64,000 nucleotides of DNA from Sinorhizobium medicae (GTDB lineage: Bacteria; Pseudomonadota; Alphaproteobacteria; Rhizobiales; Rhizobiaceae), in contig NZ_VITA01000004.1 of the NCBI RefSeq assembly GCF_007827695.1, forward strand, positions 62,001 to 126,000, read 5' to 3'. The position numbers and the translations under genes are program-made. This document shows positions 40,771-50,652 of the stretch, one piece after another (the first letter of the stretch is position 1; every line of letters starts with the position of its first letter). The notes beneath the pieces are model-generated. The model searched no databases. It was given only the letters and a program-made list of their open reading frames with translations, and was not told where the DNA came from.

Positions 40771-43700
40771 CTAGCCAAGGATCACTCGGACGTCGTGGAA
40801 ACGACCATCATCTGTTAACGGTACCTTTGTGTCCGCCAGCGGTGTGTCATCGAGGAGAATCGAACGTACCCCGCGACAGACGCCGGCCGGGTTGTCCACG
40901 TGGATGCGGTATGTCGATGATCCGTGCCTGTATTTGATTTCGAACTCTGGCCAGTCGGCTGGTACACATGGTTCGATCGAAAGAAACTGGGCCTGCCGCC
41001 GAAAACCGAGCATCGCCTCCAGCGCGACGCGATACAACCAGCCTGCTGCTCCCGTATACCATGTCCAGCCACCGCGGCCGGTATTTGGCGGTGCGCCGTA
41101 GACATCGGCGCTGACGACATATGGCTCTACCCTGTAATGCTGAGCCTCCTGCTTCGTCGCCGCGTGATTGATCGGATTGAGCAGGTTCCAAAGCTCCAGC
41201 GCCCGTTCGCCGTCGCCTTGCAGCGCAGTGGCCAGCACGACCCAGGCAGCCGCATGGGTATATTGCCCGCCATTTTCTCGTATGCCGGGAACATAGCCCT
41301 TGATGTAGCCCGGCTGCAGCGAACCCTTGTCGAATGGCGGATCGAACAACTGGATCAGCTTGTCCTGCCGGCGCACGAGTCTTTGATAGGCCGCGCTCAT
41401 CGCCTTCGACGCCCGCTCCTCGTCGGCTTCGCCAGAGATGACGGCCCAGGCCTGCGGAAGGGCGTCGATCTGGCACTCGTCGTTCGAAGAGGAGCCGAGC
41501 GGCGTGCCGTCGTCAAAATAGGCGCGGCGATACCAGGAGCCGTCCCAGGCGTGTGCTTCCAGGGCCGCGCGCAATCCTTCAGCACGTTCGCAGCACCAGG
41601 TTTCGCGGCTTTCGTCTCCACGCGATGACGCGATCGTCGCAAATGATTTCAGAACCGTCAGGAAGAACCAGCCGTTCCAAACACTTTCACCTCGTCCCTC
41701 GGCGCCGACCTTGTTCATGCCGTCGTTCCAATCGCCCGTTCCCATGAGCGGCAAACCGTGCTCGCCGAGCCGGAAGCCGTATTCCAATGCACGGATACAG
41801 TGTTCGTAGAGGGTGTCGGTCCGTTCGCCGACGTCAGGTTTGCCGAAGTCCTCCTCCTGGCCTTCCTTGAGGACCGGTGACGTTATGAAAGACACCTGCT
41901 CATCAAGAAGGTCGACATCGCCAGTCGTCGAAACGTAGTGGTGAACGACGAAAGGCAGAAAATAGAGGTCGTCGGTAATCCGGGTGCGCACGCCGACGCC
42001 GGACGGCGGGTGCCACCAGTGTTGAACGTCTCCCTCCGCGAATTGACGCGCGGCTGCTCGAAGAATGTGTGCGCGTGTCTCGTCCGGCGCGCTGTGGACC
42101 AATGCCATCACATCCTGAAGCTGGTCCCTGAAACCGAATGCGCCCCCCGACTGATGAAAGCCAGAGCGCCCCCAGACGCGACAAGCCAGGACCTGATACG
42201 GCAGCCAGCGATTCATCATCAGATTCATGCCGACGTCCGGTGTCGAGACCTGAATCGTATCCAGAATATCATTCCATTGGCAGCATGTGGCCGCGAAGCT
42301 TTCGATCGCACGTTGCGGGTCGGCATAATCGCGCACGAGTCTGCGGACTTGCTCGCGGGTGCGGGCCTGCCCCAGAACAAGGGTAACTTCCTTGCTCTCG
42401 CCGGGTGCCAGGGAGATCTCCACCATCAGCGCGGCACAGGGGTCCTGCAAGGGACCGAAGCTTTCTGCCAAATCGGTTCGCCCCAGGGCCGCTGGCGAGG
42501 ACACTGAACCGTGTTTCCCAAGAAATTCCGCGCGGTCGGATGTCATCGACCTCGGAGGCTGGCTGGCGGCCGCAAACGCCAGCCTTTTCGCGAAATCGCC
42601 GGCCCATGGGTTCCGTGCAATGATCGCATTTGATTTCGCATCACGTTCGCAGACGATTTGCATTGCCGTGTCGTCACGCTGGGTTCCGAGAACCCATTCA
42701 GCGAAGTACGTTGCGGTCAGATGGCGCGTTCGGGCGTCGTCATTGCTCAGCCTCAGATGCATGACTTTAACCGGATCCTCCGGCGGAACATGCACCGTCA
42801 ATTCGTGGCTCAAGCGTCGGCTGCGGCTTACATAGCGACTGTAGCCCTGGCCGTGATGCACAGTCACGGACGTCTCATGTCCGAGTGGCAGAGGCGTCGG
42901 AGTCCAGACGTCGCCGCTCTCCTCGTCCCTCAAGTAGATGACCTCGCCTGGCGTATCCGAAACGGGGTCGTTCGACCACGGCGTCAACCGGTTCATTTGG
43001 CTGTTGCCCCACCAGGTGTAGCCGAGCCCGGCCTCAGTCGTCAGGCAGCCGAAGTCCGGGTTTGCCAAGACATTGCTCCAAGGTGCCGGCGGCAAGGCCG
43101 GGGCTCGCGACTTGATGCCGTCCACCATGACGACATATTCGCGTCCCCCGGGGGTGAACCCCCCGAATCCGTTCCAGTACAGCAAGTCTTTAGTAGATGT
43201 GGTCGAACCCGGCTCCGGGGGCTCTCCGCCCGTTTGAGCGGCCCGAATACGTGCGGGAAGTGATGCGGCGGGGGATTGCCGGTCGAGCAGGCTTGCGAGA
43301 GACTTGCCGCCATCCGGCAAGACGATCCGCGCTGCGGCCGTGATTGCATTTAGGTGATCGCTCGGGGCCGTCGCTGCAGAAAGGACAAAGATTCCGCCTG
43401 GCTTGCCCGGCATTCCGGCTTGCGGGCCGGCTCGCAGGACTTCGGCAAGCCGCTCAGCGCTGCGCGCGCCACGCCTGTCATATAGGGCAAGATCGAACAG
43501 CAGCCCTCGGCGGCGGGCGAAGTCGTGCGCCATCCTCACTTCGCGAATGAGAGCGGCATCCCCGTCGCCATTTACGCAAACCAGCATGATCGGAAGATCA
43601 CCCGAAATTCCATGAGACCAGAGCACTCCCCTATCCAGTGGATTTTTCTTCAGTGCCCCGGCCAATCGCATGGCCGGATTTGCAAACAGGATGCTCCCGG

Positions 43701-44682
43701 CAAGCTGGTTGAACAGCGACACGTCATCGGCGGTTAAGTTCGAGCTTTGCAGCTCGCCTCGATACGCCTCCAGCGCTTCGGAAAAGGCGCGGTCCGCCGC
43801 CTCGATTGTCGAGTAGCGTTCAGCGATTTCCTGGGCCGCCTGTTGATTGTCTGTCGCTCCCGTGACAAAGGCCGCGCGCACCTTGCCTTTGGGTTTCAGA
43901 TGGACAATCCTTTGCAGGCAGAAGATCGCATCGAGCACCGGCCCGGTCGACTTGGAAAGCATGGCACCTGGGTCCAGCATCGCGGGGTCGGCCGTCGTGC
44001 GGCCCCGTCCGAGGAATTTGAGCCGATCGGTCTCATGGGCGACTTCTGCCCGGATCTGTTGATCTGATGATGAAACATGGACGGCCCAGACGGGTGGCTC
44101 TGCCGCATCGCGCGGCCGGCGTCGCGCAAACAAAGCGCCCGTCGCGTCATCGTGATGCGTCTCCACGAAGAGCTTGGCAAAGGCCGGATGCGCCCTGTCC
44201 GCGCGGCGGTCGTTCAGGCAGACCTCGGAATAGCTTGTAAGATCGAGAGTCCGCTCTCGTCCGCCGTGGTTGACCACGGTAAGCTCACGCACTTCCGCGT
44301 CGGCATCCTGCGCGACGCAGACTTTCCAGGAGATTTCAATGTCTTCGGAACGACAGGAGAACTCGGCCCGGTCTCCGTGAAAAGAGTGCGCGTAACTGTT
44401 TGCGGGCCTGCAAACGGGTTGCTTGCCGATAGACCACACCGTTTTTTCCGCCTGTTCTCGGACGTAGCAAAACTGCCCCCAGCAATCGCGCGTGACATCT
44501 TCGCGCCACCGCGTGACGTCAAGGCTCCGCCAGATGGCACAGCCCGCGCCCGCATCAGTAACCATGACGCTGTAACGGCCGTTGGAAAGCAGGGCGATGG
44601 CAGGGCCTGTATCCGCCAGCTCAGGCGTGCTGTCGTATCTCGTCACCTCGGGCGGTCTGCGGCCTTGATTTGATTTCGACAT
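40771..44682 (-). CDS. NdvB-like GH94 protein (soluble, no synthase domain)
   Basis: 1,303 residues matching the C-terminal half of cyclic beta-1,2-glucan synthases (NdvB/ChvB/Cgs) and sophorooligosaccharide phosphorylases. An N-terminal GH94-like module starts LLSNGRYSVMVTDAGAGCAI and WREDVTRDCWGQF. A second module (about 500-1300) carries GGFTPGGREYVVMVDG, WGRSGFHQSGGAFGFRDQLQ, the catalytic Asp region LPLMGTGDWNDGMNKVG, and GYVPGIRENGGQYTHAAAW. No transmembrane segments or GT84 synthase domain precede it. Such domains phosphorolyse beta-1,2-glucan to glucose-1-phosphate. The ATG at 44680-44682 behind GGGAAA is preferred to an upstream TTG. It is co-directional with the histidine phosphatase and GH144 genes. 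Confidence 0.85.
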   Translation of the reverse strand: MSKSNQGRRPPEVTRYDSTPELADTGPAIALLSNGRYSVMVTDAGAGCAIWRSLDVTRWREDVTRDCWGQFCYVREQAEKTVWSIGKQPVCRPANSYAHSFHGDRAEFSCRSEDIEISWKVCVAQDADAEVRELTVVNHGGRERTLDLTSYSEVCLNDRRADRAHPAFAKLFVETHHDDATGALFARRRPRDAAEPPVWAVHVSSSDQQIRAEVAHETDRLKFLGRGRTTADPAMLDPGAMLSKSTGPVLDAIFCLQRIVHLKPKGKVRAAFVTGATDNQQAAQEIAERYSTIEAADRAFSEALEAYRGELQSSNLTADDVSLFNQLAGSILFANPAMRLAGALKKNPLDRGVLWSHGISGDLPIMLVCVNGDGDAALIREVRMAHDFARRRGLLFDLALYDRRGARSAERLAEVLRAGPQAGMPGKPGGIFVLSAATAPSDHLNAITAAARIVLPDGGKSLASLLDRQSPAASLPARIRAAQTGGEPPEPGSTTSTKDLLYWNGFGGFTPGGREYVVMVDGIKSRAPALPPAPWSNVLANPDFGCLTTEAGLGYTWWGNSQMNRLTPWSNDPVSDTPGEVIYLRDEESGDVWTPTPLPLGHETSVTVHHGQGYSRYVSRSRRLSHELTVHVPPEDPVKVMHLRLSNDDARTRHLTATYFAEWVLGTQRDDTAMQIVCERDAKSNAIIARNPWAGDFAKRLAFAAASQPPRSMTSDRAEFLGKHGSVSSPAALGRTDLAESFGPLQDPCAALMVEISLAPGESKEVTLVLGQARTREQVRRLVRDYADPQRAIESFAATCCQWNDILDTIQVSTPDVGMNLMMNRWLPYQVLACRVWGRSGFHQSGGAFGFRDQLQDVMALVHSAPDETRAHILRAAARQFAEGDVQHWWHPPSGVGVRTRITDDLYFLPFVVHHYVSTTGDVDLLDEQVSFITSPVLKEGQEEDFGKPDVGERTDTLYEHCIRALEYGFRLGEHGLPLMGTGDWNDGMNKVGAEGRGESVWNGWFFLTVLKSFATIASSRGDESRETWCCERAEGLRAALEAHAWDGSWYRRAYFDDGTPLGSSSNDECQIDALPQAWAVISGEADEERASKAMSAAYQRLVRRQDKLIQLFDPPFDKGSLQPGYIKGYVPGIRENGGQYTHAAAWVVLATALQGDGERALELWNLLNPINHAATKQEAQHYRVEPYVVSADVYGAPPNTGRGGWTWYTGAAGWLYRVALEAMLGFRRQAQFLSIEPCVPADWPEFEIKYRHGSSTYRIHVDNPAGVCRGVRSILLDDTPLADTKVPLTDDGRFHDVRVILG

Positions 44683-44856
44683 TGACGTTTCCCGGCTCAA
44701 CCGACGACATGGACTTCGGAAGCAGGACCATGACGGCAACCGCCGCCGGAGCCTCCGCAGGCTGGATCATGTCGCACCGAAACGGTGAAATGATCTAACC
44801 CTTTGTAATCATGCGACTCCCGACGTAAAATGCCTCACACGTTTCCCGGATTCGCT

Positions 44857-45426
44857 CTAGTCAGCGGCGTGTCCGTTCCATACTCTCACTGCGGGTACCT
44901 CGTGGTAGTAGGTAAGGACGCTTAACGTGCCGGTATTCAGTAGAAAATGCTGCCCGGCGCGTGGTGGCAGGCCGATCCATCGCGCTGCAAGCACGCGCAG
45001 CACGTGCCCATGCGCAAATAGCGCGACGTCGCCCTTCGCAGCCCGGACACGCGTCACGACCTGATCCACACGAGCCCCCACCTGACTCGGCGTCTCGCCG
45101 CCGGGGCAACCATCCCGGAAAATCAGCCAGCCCGGCCTCTTCGCCTGGATTTGCTGGGGTGTATGACCCTCGTGTTCGCCGTAGTTCCACTCTATCAAGC
45201 CTGGGTCGCCGATTGCCGCGGCGCCGAGGCCCACCAAGTCACATGTCTCCCGTGCCCGCTGCATCGGGCTTACGAGAACGAGCGCGAACGTGTGCCGAGC
45301 CAAAACAGGCCGCATCCTTTCCGCCTGTCGTCGTCCGCTGTCGGTCAAGGGGATGTCTGTTGTGCCCGTGTGTTGCCCGCTCAGACTCCACTCGGTCTCC
45401 CCATGCCTGATCACGAATACGTTCAC
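44857..45426 (-). CDS. histidine phosphatase (phosphoglycerate-mutase-like)
   Basis: 189-residue histidine phosphatase superfamily member. The phosphorylated histidine is in FVIRHGETEWS at residue 8. The second arginine is in SPMQRARETC, the Glu in WNYGEHEG, and the second catalytic histidine in VALFAHGHVLRVLAARWI. Substrates of small broad-specificity members include sugar phosphates and phosphoglycerate derivatives. It begins 16 bases after phosphoketolase, so it is probably co-transcribed and may dephosphorylate a sugar phosphate in that pathway. Confidence 0.9.
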   Translation of the reverse strand: MNVFVIRHGETEWSLSGQHTGTTDIPLTDSGRRQAERMRPVLARHTFALVLVSPMQRARETCDLVGLGAAAIGDPGLIEWNYGEHEGHTPQQIQAKRPGWLIFRDGCPGGETPSQVGARVDQVVTRVRAAKGDVALFAHGHVLRVLAARWIGLPPRAGQHFLLNTGTLSVLTYYHEVPAVRVWNGHAAD

Positions 45427-45442
45427 GTCCAGCCCTCCCGGC

Positions 45443-47905
45443 TCAGACGTTGTCCCCTTCCGTAGAGGTTTTCCGGGACGCTGCCGTCGTGTCTTTCACG
45501 CCCCACTTCCAGCCGCTGATCGCAAGCATGTCGTCGCCATGCTTCTCGATATATTCGCGATGCTCGATCAGCTTCTCGTGAATTGCCTGCTTGAAATAGG
45601 CGGCACGGGCGCCGAGTTGCGGCAGCCGATCGATAACGTCCTCGACGAGGTGGAACCGGTCGAGCTCGTTCAGGACCACCATGTCGAACGGGGTGGTCGT
45701 CGTGCCTTCCTCCTTGTAGCCGCGCACGTGCAGGTTGCCGTGATTTTTTCTGCGATAGGTAAATCGGTGGATCAGCCACGGATAACCGTGGAAGGCGAAG
45801 ATGATCGGCTTGTCTCTTGTGAAGAAGGCGTCGAAATCACGGTCCGATAGCCCGTGCGGATGCTCCTCCGCAGGTTGCAGCTTCATCAGGTTGACGACAT
45901 TGACAACCCGCACCTTCAGCTCGGGCAGGTGTTCGCGGAGCAGTTGCACCGCCGCAAGCGTTTCGAGGGTCGGGACGTCGCCGCAACAGGCCATGACGAC
46001 ATCGGGCTCGCTGCCCTTGTCGCTGCTCGCCCAATCCCAGATGCTGAGGCCCATGGCGCAGTGCCTGACGGCCTCGCTCATCGTCAGCCATTGCGGCGCA
46101 GGCTGTTTTCCGGCGACGACCACGTTGACATAGTCGCGGCTGCGCAGGCAGTGGTCCGTGACGCAGAGCAGGGTGTTGGCGTCCGGCGGCAGATAGACGC
46201 GGATCACGTCCGCCTTTTTATTGACGACATGGTCGATGAAGCCGGGGTCCTGATGGCTGAAGCCGTTGTGATCCTGTCGCCAGACATGCGAACTGAGGAA
46301 ATAGTTCAGTGAGCCGATGGGTCTGCGCCACGGGATTTCGCCACACACCTTGAGCCACTTGGCATGCTGGTTGAACATCGAGTCGATGATGTGGATGAAG
46401 GCTTCGTAGCAGGAGAAGAAGCCGTGGCGGCCTGTCAGCAGATAGCCCTCCAGCCATCCCTGGCACTGGTGCTCGCTCAATACTTCCATGATGCGGCCGT
46501 CCGGCGAGAGATGGTCGTCCTCCGGATAGATATCCGCCATGTAGCAGCGATCGGTCACCTCGAGCACATCCTGCCAGCGGTTGGAGTTGTTCTCGTCCGG
46601 ACTGAACAGCCGGAAGTTCTTGCTCTCCAGGTTTGCCTTCATCACGTCGCGCAGGAACTTGCCCATCGCGCGGGCTGACTCGGCCATAGTCGCGCCAGGG
46701 CTGGTTACCTCCACGGCGTATTCCCTGAAATCAGGCATCTTCAAATCACGCAGAAGCAACCCGCCGTTGGCGTGGGGGTTGTCGCTCATCCGGCGGTGGC
46801 CCGCCGGAGCGAGCGATGCAATTTCAGCCGTGAGCCGGCCGGTCTCGTCGAAAAGCTCCTCGGGCCGATAGCTTTTCATCCATTGTTCGAGAATGCGGAT
46901 ATGCTCCGGCTTGTCCATCTCGCCCATGGGCACCTGATGCGATCGCCAATAGTCCTCGCATTTCTTGCCATCGATCTCCGGCGGGCACGTCCAGCCCTTT
47001 GGCGTCCGAAAGACGATCATCGGCCATGCCGGGCGCTTGAGATTGCCGTTCGTACGGGCATCGGCCCAGATTTCCTTGATCTCGCCGACCGCGGTGTCGA
47101 GCACGCCTGCGAGCTTCTGGTGAACATCCTCGGGATCACGGCCCTCGACGAAATAGGGCCTGTATCCCATCCCCTCGAAGAACTTGCGCAGTTCCTCCTC
47201 GGGGATGCGGGCGAGGAAGCAGGGGTTGGCAATCTTATAGCCGTTCAGGTGAAGGATCGGCAGCACACAGCCGTCGCGGGCGGGATTGAGGAATTTGTTG
47301 CTTTGCCAGCCGGTCGCGAGCGGACCGGTCTCAGCTTCCCCATCGCCAACGACGCAGGCGACGATCAGATCGGGATTGTCGAATGCCGCGCCATAGGCAT
47401 GGCTGAGCGCGTATCCGAGTTCGCCGCCCTCGTGGATGCTGCCGGGAGTTTCGGGCGCGACATGGCTCGGTATGCCGCCGGGGAAGCTGAACTGCTTGAA
47501 CAGTCGCTTCATCCCTTCCGTATCCTCGCTGATATTCGGATAGAACTCGCTGTAGGTGCCTTCGAGATAAGCGTGCGCCACCAATGACGGTCCGCCGTGG
47601 CCGGGGCCGATGACGTAGATCATGTTGAGATCGTCGCGCTTGATGACCCGGTTCAGATGCACATAGAGCATGTTGAGACCGGGCGACGTCCCCCAGTGGC
47701 CGAGCAGTCGCGGCTTGATGTGCTCGCGCTTCAGGGATTCCCGCAATAGCGGATTGTCGAGCAGGTATATCTGGCCGACCGAGAGATAGTTGGAAGCCCG
47801 CCAGTAGGCGTCCATCAAGCGGAGTTCCGCGGATGACAGCACGGCTGCTGCAGGTGACTTGCCTGATGTCGTCTCGTTCATCGCTGCCGTTTCAAGCGAA
47901 GTCAT
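45443..47905 (-). CDS. xfp: phosphoketolase
   Basis: 820-residue TPP-dependent phosphoketolase that splits xylulose-5-phosphate and/or fructose-6-phosphate with phosphate into acetyl phosphate and an aldose phosphate. The family signatures are [19 protein letters not shown], the TPP/Mg motif [20 protein letters not shown], the SHQVPM segment and the C-terminal [20 protein letters not shown]. The start is the ATG at 47903-47905 with GGGAGG before it; a GTG two codons earlier is also in frame. No acetate kinase or phosphotransacetylase is in the window, so acetyl phosphate must be used elsewhere. Adjacent to an alcohol dehydrogenase. Confidence 0.96.
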   Translation of the reverse strand: MTSLETAAMNETTSGKSPAAAVLSSAELRLMDAYWRASNYLSVGQIYLLDNPLLRESLKREHIKPRLLGHWGTSPGLNMLYVHLNRVIKRDDLNMIYVIGPGHGGPSLVAHAYLEGTYSEFYPNISEDTEGMKRLFKQFSFPGGIPSHVAPETPGSIHEGGELGYALSHAYGAAFDNPDLIVACVVGDGEAETGPLATGWQSNKFLNPARDGCVLPILHLNGYKIANPCFLARIPEEELRKFFEGMGYRPYFVEGRDPEDVHQKLAGVLDTAVGEIKEIWADARTNGNLKRPAWPMIVFRTPKGWTCPPEIDGKKCEDYWRSHQVPMGEMDKPEHIRILEQWMKSYRPEELFDETGRLTAEIASLAPAGHRRMSDNPHANGGLLLRDLKMPDFREYAVEVTSPGATMAESARAMGKFLRDVMKANLESKNFRLFSPDENNSNRWQDVLEVTDRCYMADIYPEDDHLSPDGRIMEVLSEHQCQGWLEGYLLTGRHGFFSCYEAFIHIIDSMFNQHAKWLKVCGEIPWRRPIGSLNYFLSSHVWRQDHNGFSHQDPGFIDHVVNKKADVIRVYLPPDANTLLCVTDHCLRSRDYVNVVVAGKQPAPQWLTMSEAVRHCAMGLSIWDWASSDKGSEPDVVMACCGDVPTLETLAAVQLLREHLPELKVRVVNVVNLMKLQPAEEHPHGLSDRDFDAFFTRDKPIIFAFHGYPWLIHRFTYRRKNHGNLHVRGYKEEGTTTTPFDMVVLNELDRFHLVEDVIDRLPQLGARAAYFKQAIHEKLIEHREYIEKHGDDMLAISGWKWGVKDTTAASRKTSTEGDNV

Positions 47906-47962
47906 CTGCACCTCCCGATCATAATGAATTCTGAAATCTCTCCGGCTTGCTGTTGATGCAAG

Positions 47963-48991
47963 CTACTGTAATCGCACCACTATTCGACCGTCGATCTTGC
48001 CCGCTTCCATGCGATGGAAGATGTCGTTGATGTTCTCGAGGCTCTCCCACGAGAAATACGGCTTTACCTTGCCTTCCGCCGCGAAAGCGAGCGATTCCTC
48101 GAGGTCTTGTCGGGTACCCACGATTGATCCACGCACGGTTATGCGTTTCAGGACGGTCTCGAAAACCGGCAAGGACATCATTCCGGGGGGAAGACCGACC
48201 AAGACCATCGTGCCTTTCGACCGCAGGAAACCAAAGGCCTGTTCCATGGCGGCGGGAGAGACAGCGGTCACGAGCACTCCGTGAACGCCGCCGCTCGTGG
48301 CCTTCTGTACCTGCTCGACTGCATCGTCCGACTTGCCGTTTACTGCGATGTCGGCGCCAAGTTGCTTGGCCAGCGCCAGCTTGTCTTCGGATATGTCGGC
48401 GGCCACCACGTGCATTCCCATTGCCTTGGCATATTGCACCGCCATGTGGCCGAGACCGCCGACGCCCGAGATGGCCACCCATTCACCGGGACGGACTTCC
48501 GTTTCCTTCAGCCCCTTGTAGACGGTCACTCCCGCGCAGAGAACGGGCGCGGCGGCTCCGAATTCCAACCGATCAGGAATCTTTCCCGCGAACTCGGGAT
48601 CTGCCAGTCCGAACTCCGCGAAGGTGCCGTTCACCGAGTACCCGGTGTTCGATTGCGAAGAGCACAGCGTTTCCCAACCGGTCCGGCAATAGGTACAGTA
48701 ACGGCAAGCGGTGTGGAGCCATGGCACCCCAACCCTGTCACCTTCTTTCACTCTCCTCACGCCGGCGCCCACGGCCGAGACGAAGCCAACACCCTCGTGC
48801 CCTGGAATAAAGGGCGGAGCCGGCTTAACGGGCCAATCGCCGTTTGCCGCATGCAGATCGGTATGGCACACGCCCGTTGCTTCATATTTTACGAGGACCT
48901 GCCCGGCGCCAGGCGTTGGGACTTCCATCTCCTCTATGGTCAGCGGAGCGCGGAACTGGCGTACGACAGCCGCCTTCATCGTCTGTGCCAT
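47963..48991 (-). CDS. zinc-dependent alcohol dehydrogenase (AdhP type)
   Basis: 342-residue medium-chain alcohol dehydrogenase. The catalytic zinc site is in EATGVCHTDLHAANGDWP and GHEGVGFV. The four structural-zinc cysteines are in TACRYCTYCRTGWETLC. The NAD site is AISGVGGLGHMAVQYAKAMG. It belongs to the propanol-preferring AdhP/AdhA group. Several in-frame ATGs (49012, 49003, 48997, 48991) are possible; MAQTMKAAVV at 48991 is preceded by GGGA. It lies 57 bases upstream of xfp on the same strand, consistent with a fermentative or microoxic carbon branch. Confidence 0.92.
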   Translation of the reverse strand: MAQTMKAAVVRQFRAPLTIEEMEVPTPGAGQVLVKYEATGVCHTDLHAANGDWPVKPAPPFIPGHEGVGFVSAVGAGVRRVKEGDRVGVPWLHTACRYCTYCRTGWETLCSSQSNTGYSVNGTFAEFGLADPEFAGKIPDRLEFGAAAPVLCAGVTVYKGLKETEVRPGEWVAISGVGGLGHMAVQYAKAMGMHVVAADISEDKLALAKQLGADIAVNGKSDDAVEQVQKATSGGVHGVLVTAVSPAAMEQAFGFLRSKGTMVLVGLPPGMMSLPVFETVLKRITVRGSIVGTRQDLEESLAFAAEGKVKPYFSWESLENINDIFHRMEAGKIDGRIVVRLQ

Positions 48992-49069
48992 TTTCATTCC
49001 CATCCATCCCATACGGCTTCAGAGACATTTCTCAGAAGTTGGCGAGAAGTTGTTTTGTGAACGGCGGCG

Positions 49070-49741
49070 CTATTGCGTGTAGGGATCTGGAAAATGCTCC
49101 ACGATGCCCCTGACCCCGTGGACACTCTCAGCCACGATCCGCGCGGCCCTGCGACAAGCCGCCGTCTCGACTTGGCCCCAAAAGTGCACGATCCCCTCGG
49201 TGACCGTGACAGTCACATCCAGTTCCTCCAGACCCGTGTTTTCCCCGAGGCGAACAAGGATGCTGCGTCGAATGGCTTCGTCGCCCGCTGCTGTTTCGTC
49301 TGGCTTCGTTGAAAAAATTGCCTGCAGGAGGTCGGCGCGGCTGACGATGCCGACCAGTTCTCCATCGCGCATTACGGGGATGCGCTTGATGCCGCGTTCC
49401 TGCATGAGCCCTGCCACGCGCGCAAGGGGCGCTTCCTCCTCGATGGTTACGGGGTCGGCCGTCATGACGTCGCCGACGCGCCACGAGCATCGCCGGATGA
49501 AGGCGTTCGCCCTGTTAACGGGATCGATCGTCATGTCCGCCATCAACACGGATGCTCCGCTGCAGAGTTCCGTCCGCCGGATCAGGTCGCCCTCGCTGAT
49601 GACGCCGAGCAAGCGCCCATCGTCGTTAACGACCGGGACGCCGCTTACGTGGTAGTCGAACATCAGCTTGGCTGCCTGTCTGACGCTGTTGTCAGGCGAC
49701 AGTTTGACGACCTTTGTCGTCATCACATCCTTGACAAGCAT
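49070..49741 (-). CDS. tandem CBS domain protein with C-terminal BON domain
   Basis: 223 residues. CBS 1 (about 7-60) reads DVMTTKVVKLSPDNSVRQAA and VPVVNDDGRLLGVISEGDL. CBS 2 (about 90-145) reads DVMTADPVTIEEEAPLARVA and RIPVMRDGELVGIVSRADL. A BON-type domain (about 155-220) has VTVTVTEGIVHFWGQVET. CBS pairs bind adenosine nucleotides and BON domains bind membranes or lipids, so an energy-sensing regulatory role is likely. In rhizobia such proteins recur in hypoxia-related clusters with Adh and phosphoketolase. Seventy-eight bases before the adhP start on the same strand. Confidence 0.9.
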   Translation of the reverse strand: MLVKDVMTTKVVKLSPDNSVRQAAKLMFDYHVSGVPVVNDDGRLLGVISEGDLIRRTELCSGASVLMADMTIDPVNRANAFIRRCSWRVGDVMTADPVTIEEEAPLARVAGLMQERGIKRIPVMRDGELVGIVSRADLLQAIFSTKPDETAAGDEAIRRSILVRLGENTGLEELDVTVTVTEGIVHFWGQVETAACRRAARIVAESVHGVRGIVEHFPDPYTQ

Positions 49742-49809
49742 ATCGATCGAACTCCGGTACAGACGTCCCCGCCACTACGGCGTCGCTGCGAAGCTGGGTC
49801 GAGTCATAC

Positions 49810-50136
49810 TCAAGCAAGCTCCGCGACGATCTCAAGCGTGGCCCCCTCGAGATCCCGCCTGATTGTGAACTCCTCCATTCTGTGCTGCCCATCGGAAGGC
49901 GAATTGCAGCGGAAGATGCCGAACGCCGACTTCCTCGTGTGACGATAGGGCAAAAGGAACCGGTCGGCATTGACCGGAGTCAATATATCGACACTTGCTC
50001 GGCGAATCGAGAAGCTCGTCCGGCGCTGATTTCGTCGATATCGGCGCGTCGCCAGATGCTCCCCGACAAACTCGCCCGGCGTCTGCCACAGCAGAGTGCT
50101 GCTATGCGGGAGCGCACGCGGATCGGGTATGACCAT
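49810..50136 (-). CDS. hypothetical protein
   Basis: 108 residues with no recognised family. The C-terminal part (FRCNSPSDGQHRMEEFTIRR and DLEGATLEIVAELA) has a protein-like alternation of charged and hydrophobic residues. The N-terminal part is rich in Arg and less convincing. It runs toward the CBS gene. Third-position GC looks only moderately high, so this may be a poorly coding or acquired ORF. Confidence 0.4.
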   Translation of the reverse strand: MVIPDPRALPHSSTLLWQTPGEFVGEHLATRRYRRNQRRTSFSIRRASVDILTPVNADRFLLPYRHTRKSAFGIFRCNSPSDGQHRMEEFTIRRDLEGATLEIVAELA

Positions 50137-50300
50137 CAGGCCTCGCCTAGTTCAGTCCGCCCGGAGCGCACCCGGTACGCTTGGGATTTGATGGAGATCA
50201 ATGCTCAGCAGGCAGTGTTGGTGTATGTGCAATCAGAGACTTGGAACGCCCTGCGTTCAAGCCGAGGAGTAGACCGAATGCCTCAGCCGACCATCCATCA

Positions 50301-50504
50301 TTCGCAGACGCACTCGCCTATTCGCTCGATGCCTGGCAGCGTTCCATTCTCTTTCTCGACGTGATGCGCCAGCTGGTGAACAGTACCGGGAATACAGCAT
50401 ACGCCGGGATAATCCCGCCCGAGGGCGTCGTTGTCGACACGCTGAAGCCCGCCGGCGACGCCAAGCTTCGCGTGATCGGACCTCGCGTGATCGGCCCTTG
50501 GTGA
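50301..50504 (+). pseudogene. remnant of DUF3141 (PHB-synthase-like) protein
   Basis: The frame reads FADALAYSLDAWQRSILFLD and VMRQLVNSTGNT, which is the opening of DUF3141 proteins (about 700-800 residues; YxxDAWQRSxLFxDVxRQ). It then jumps to YAGIIPPEGVVVDTLKPAGD, resembling their later 'VxIxPPEGVxxD' segment, and stops after VIGPRVIGPW. About 90% of the gene is missing. In other rhizobia DUF3141 genes occur near phosphoketolase/CBS genes, so this is probably a decayed member of the same cluster. Confidence 0.55.
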
Positions 50505-50652
50505 TCAGCAACCGTTAGCCCGGCTGGGCGCCGATGAGCATCGTATCGCTGCGCCCGGAACTGTTCGGTCCGATCGTCATCACACCAAACAAAAGAGTTC
50601 AAGGTACCCAGGAGCACGTGGGAAGCCGGTGCTAGATCAAGTGGGGTCCGAA

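Noticed and set aside
49742-50652. Search for an FNR/FixK box (TTGAT-N4-ATCAA) before the CBS, adhP and xfp genes
   Set aside because: No acceptable match was found in the spacers upstream of these genes, so hypoxic control is not supported by a visible site.
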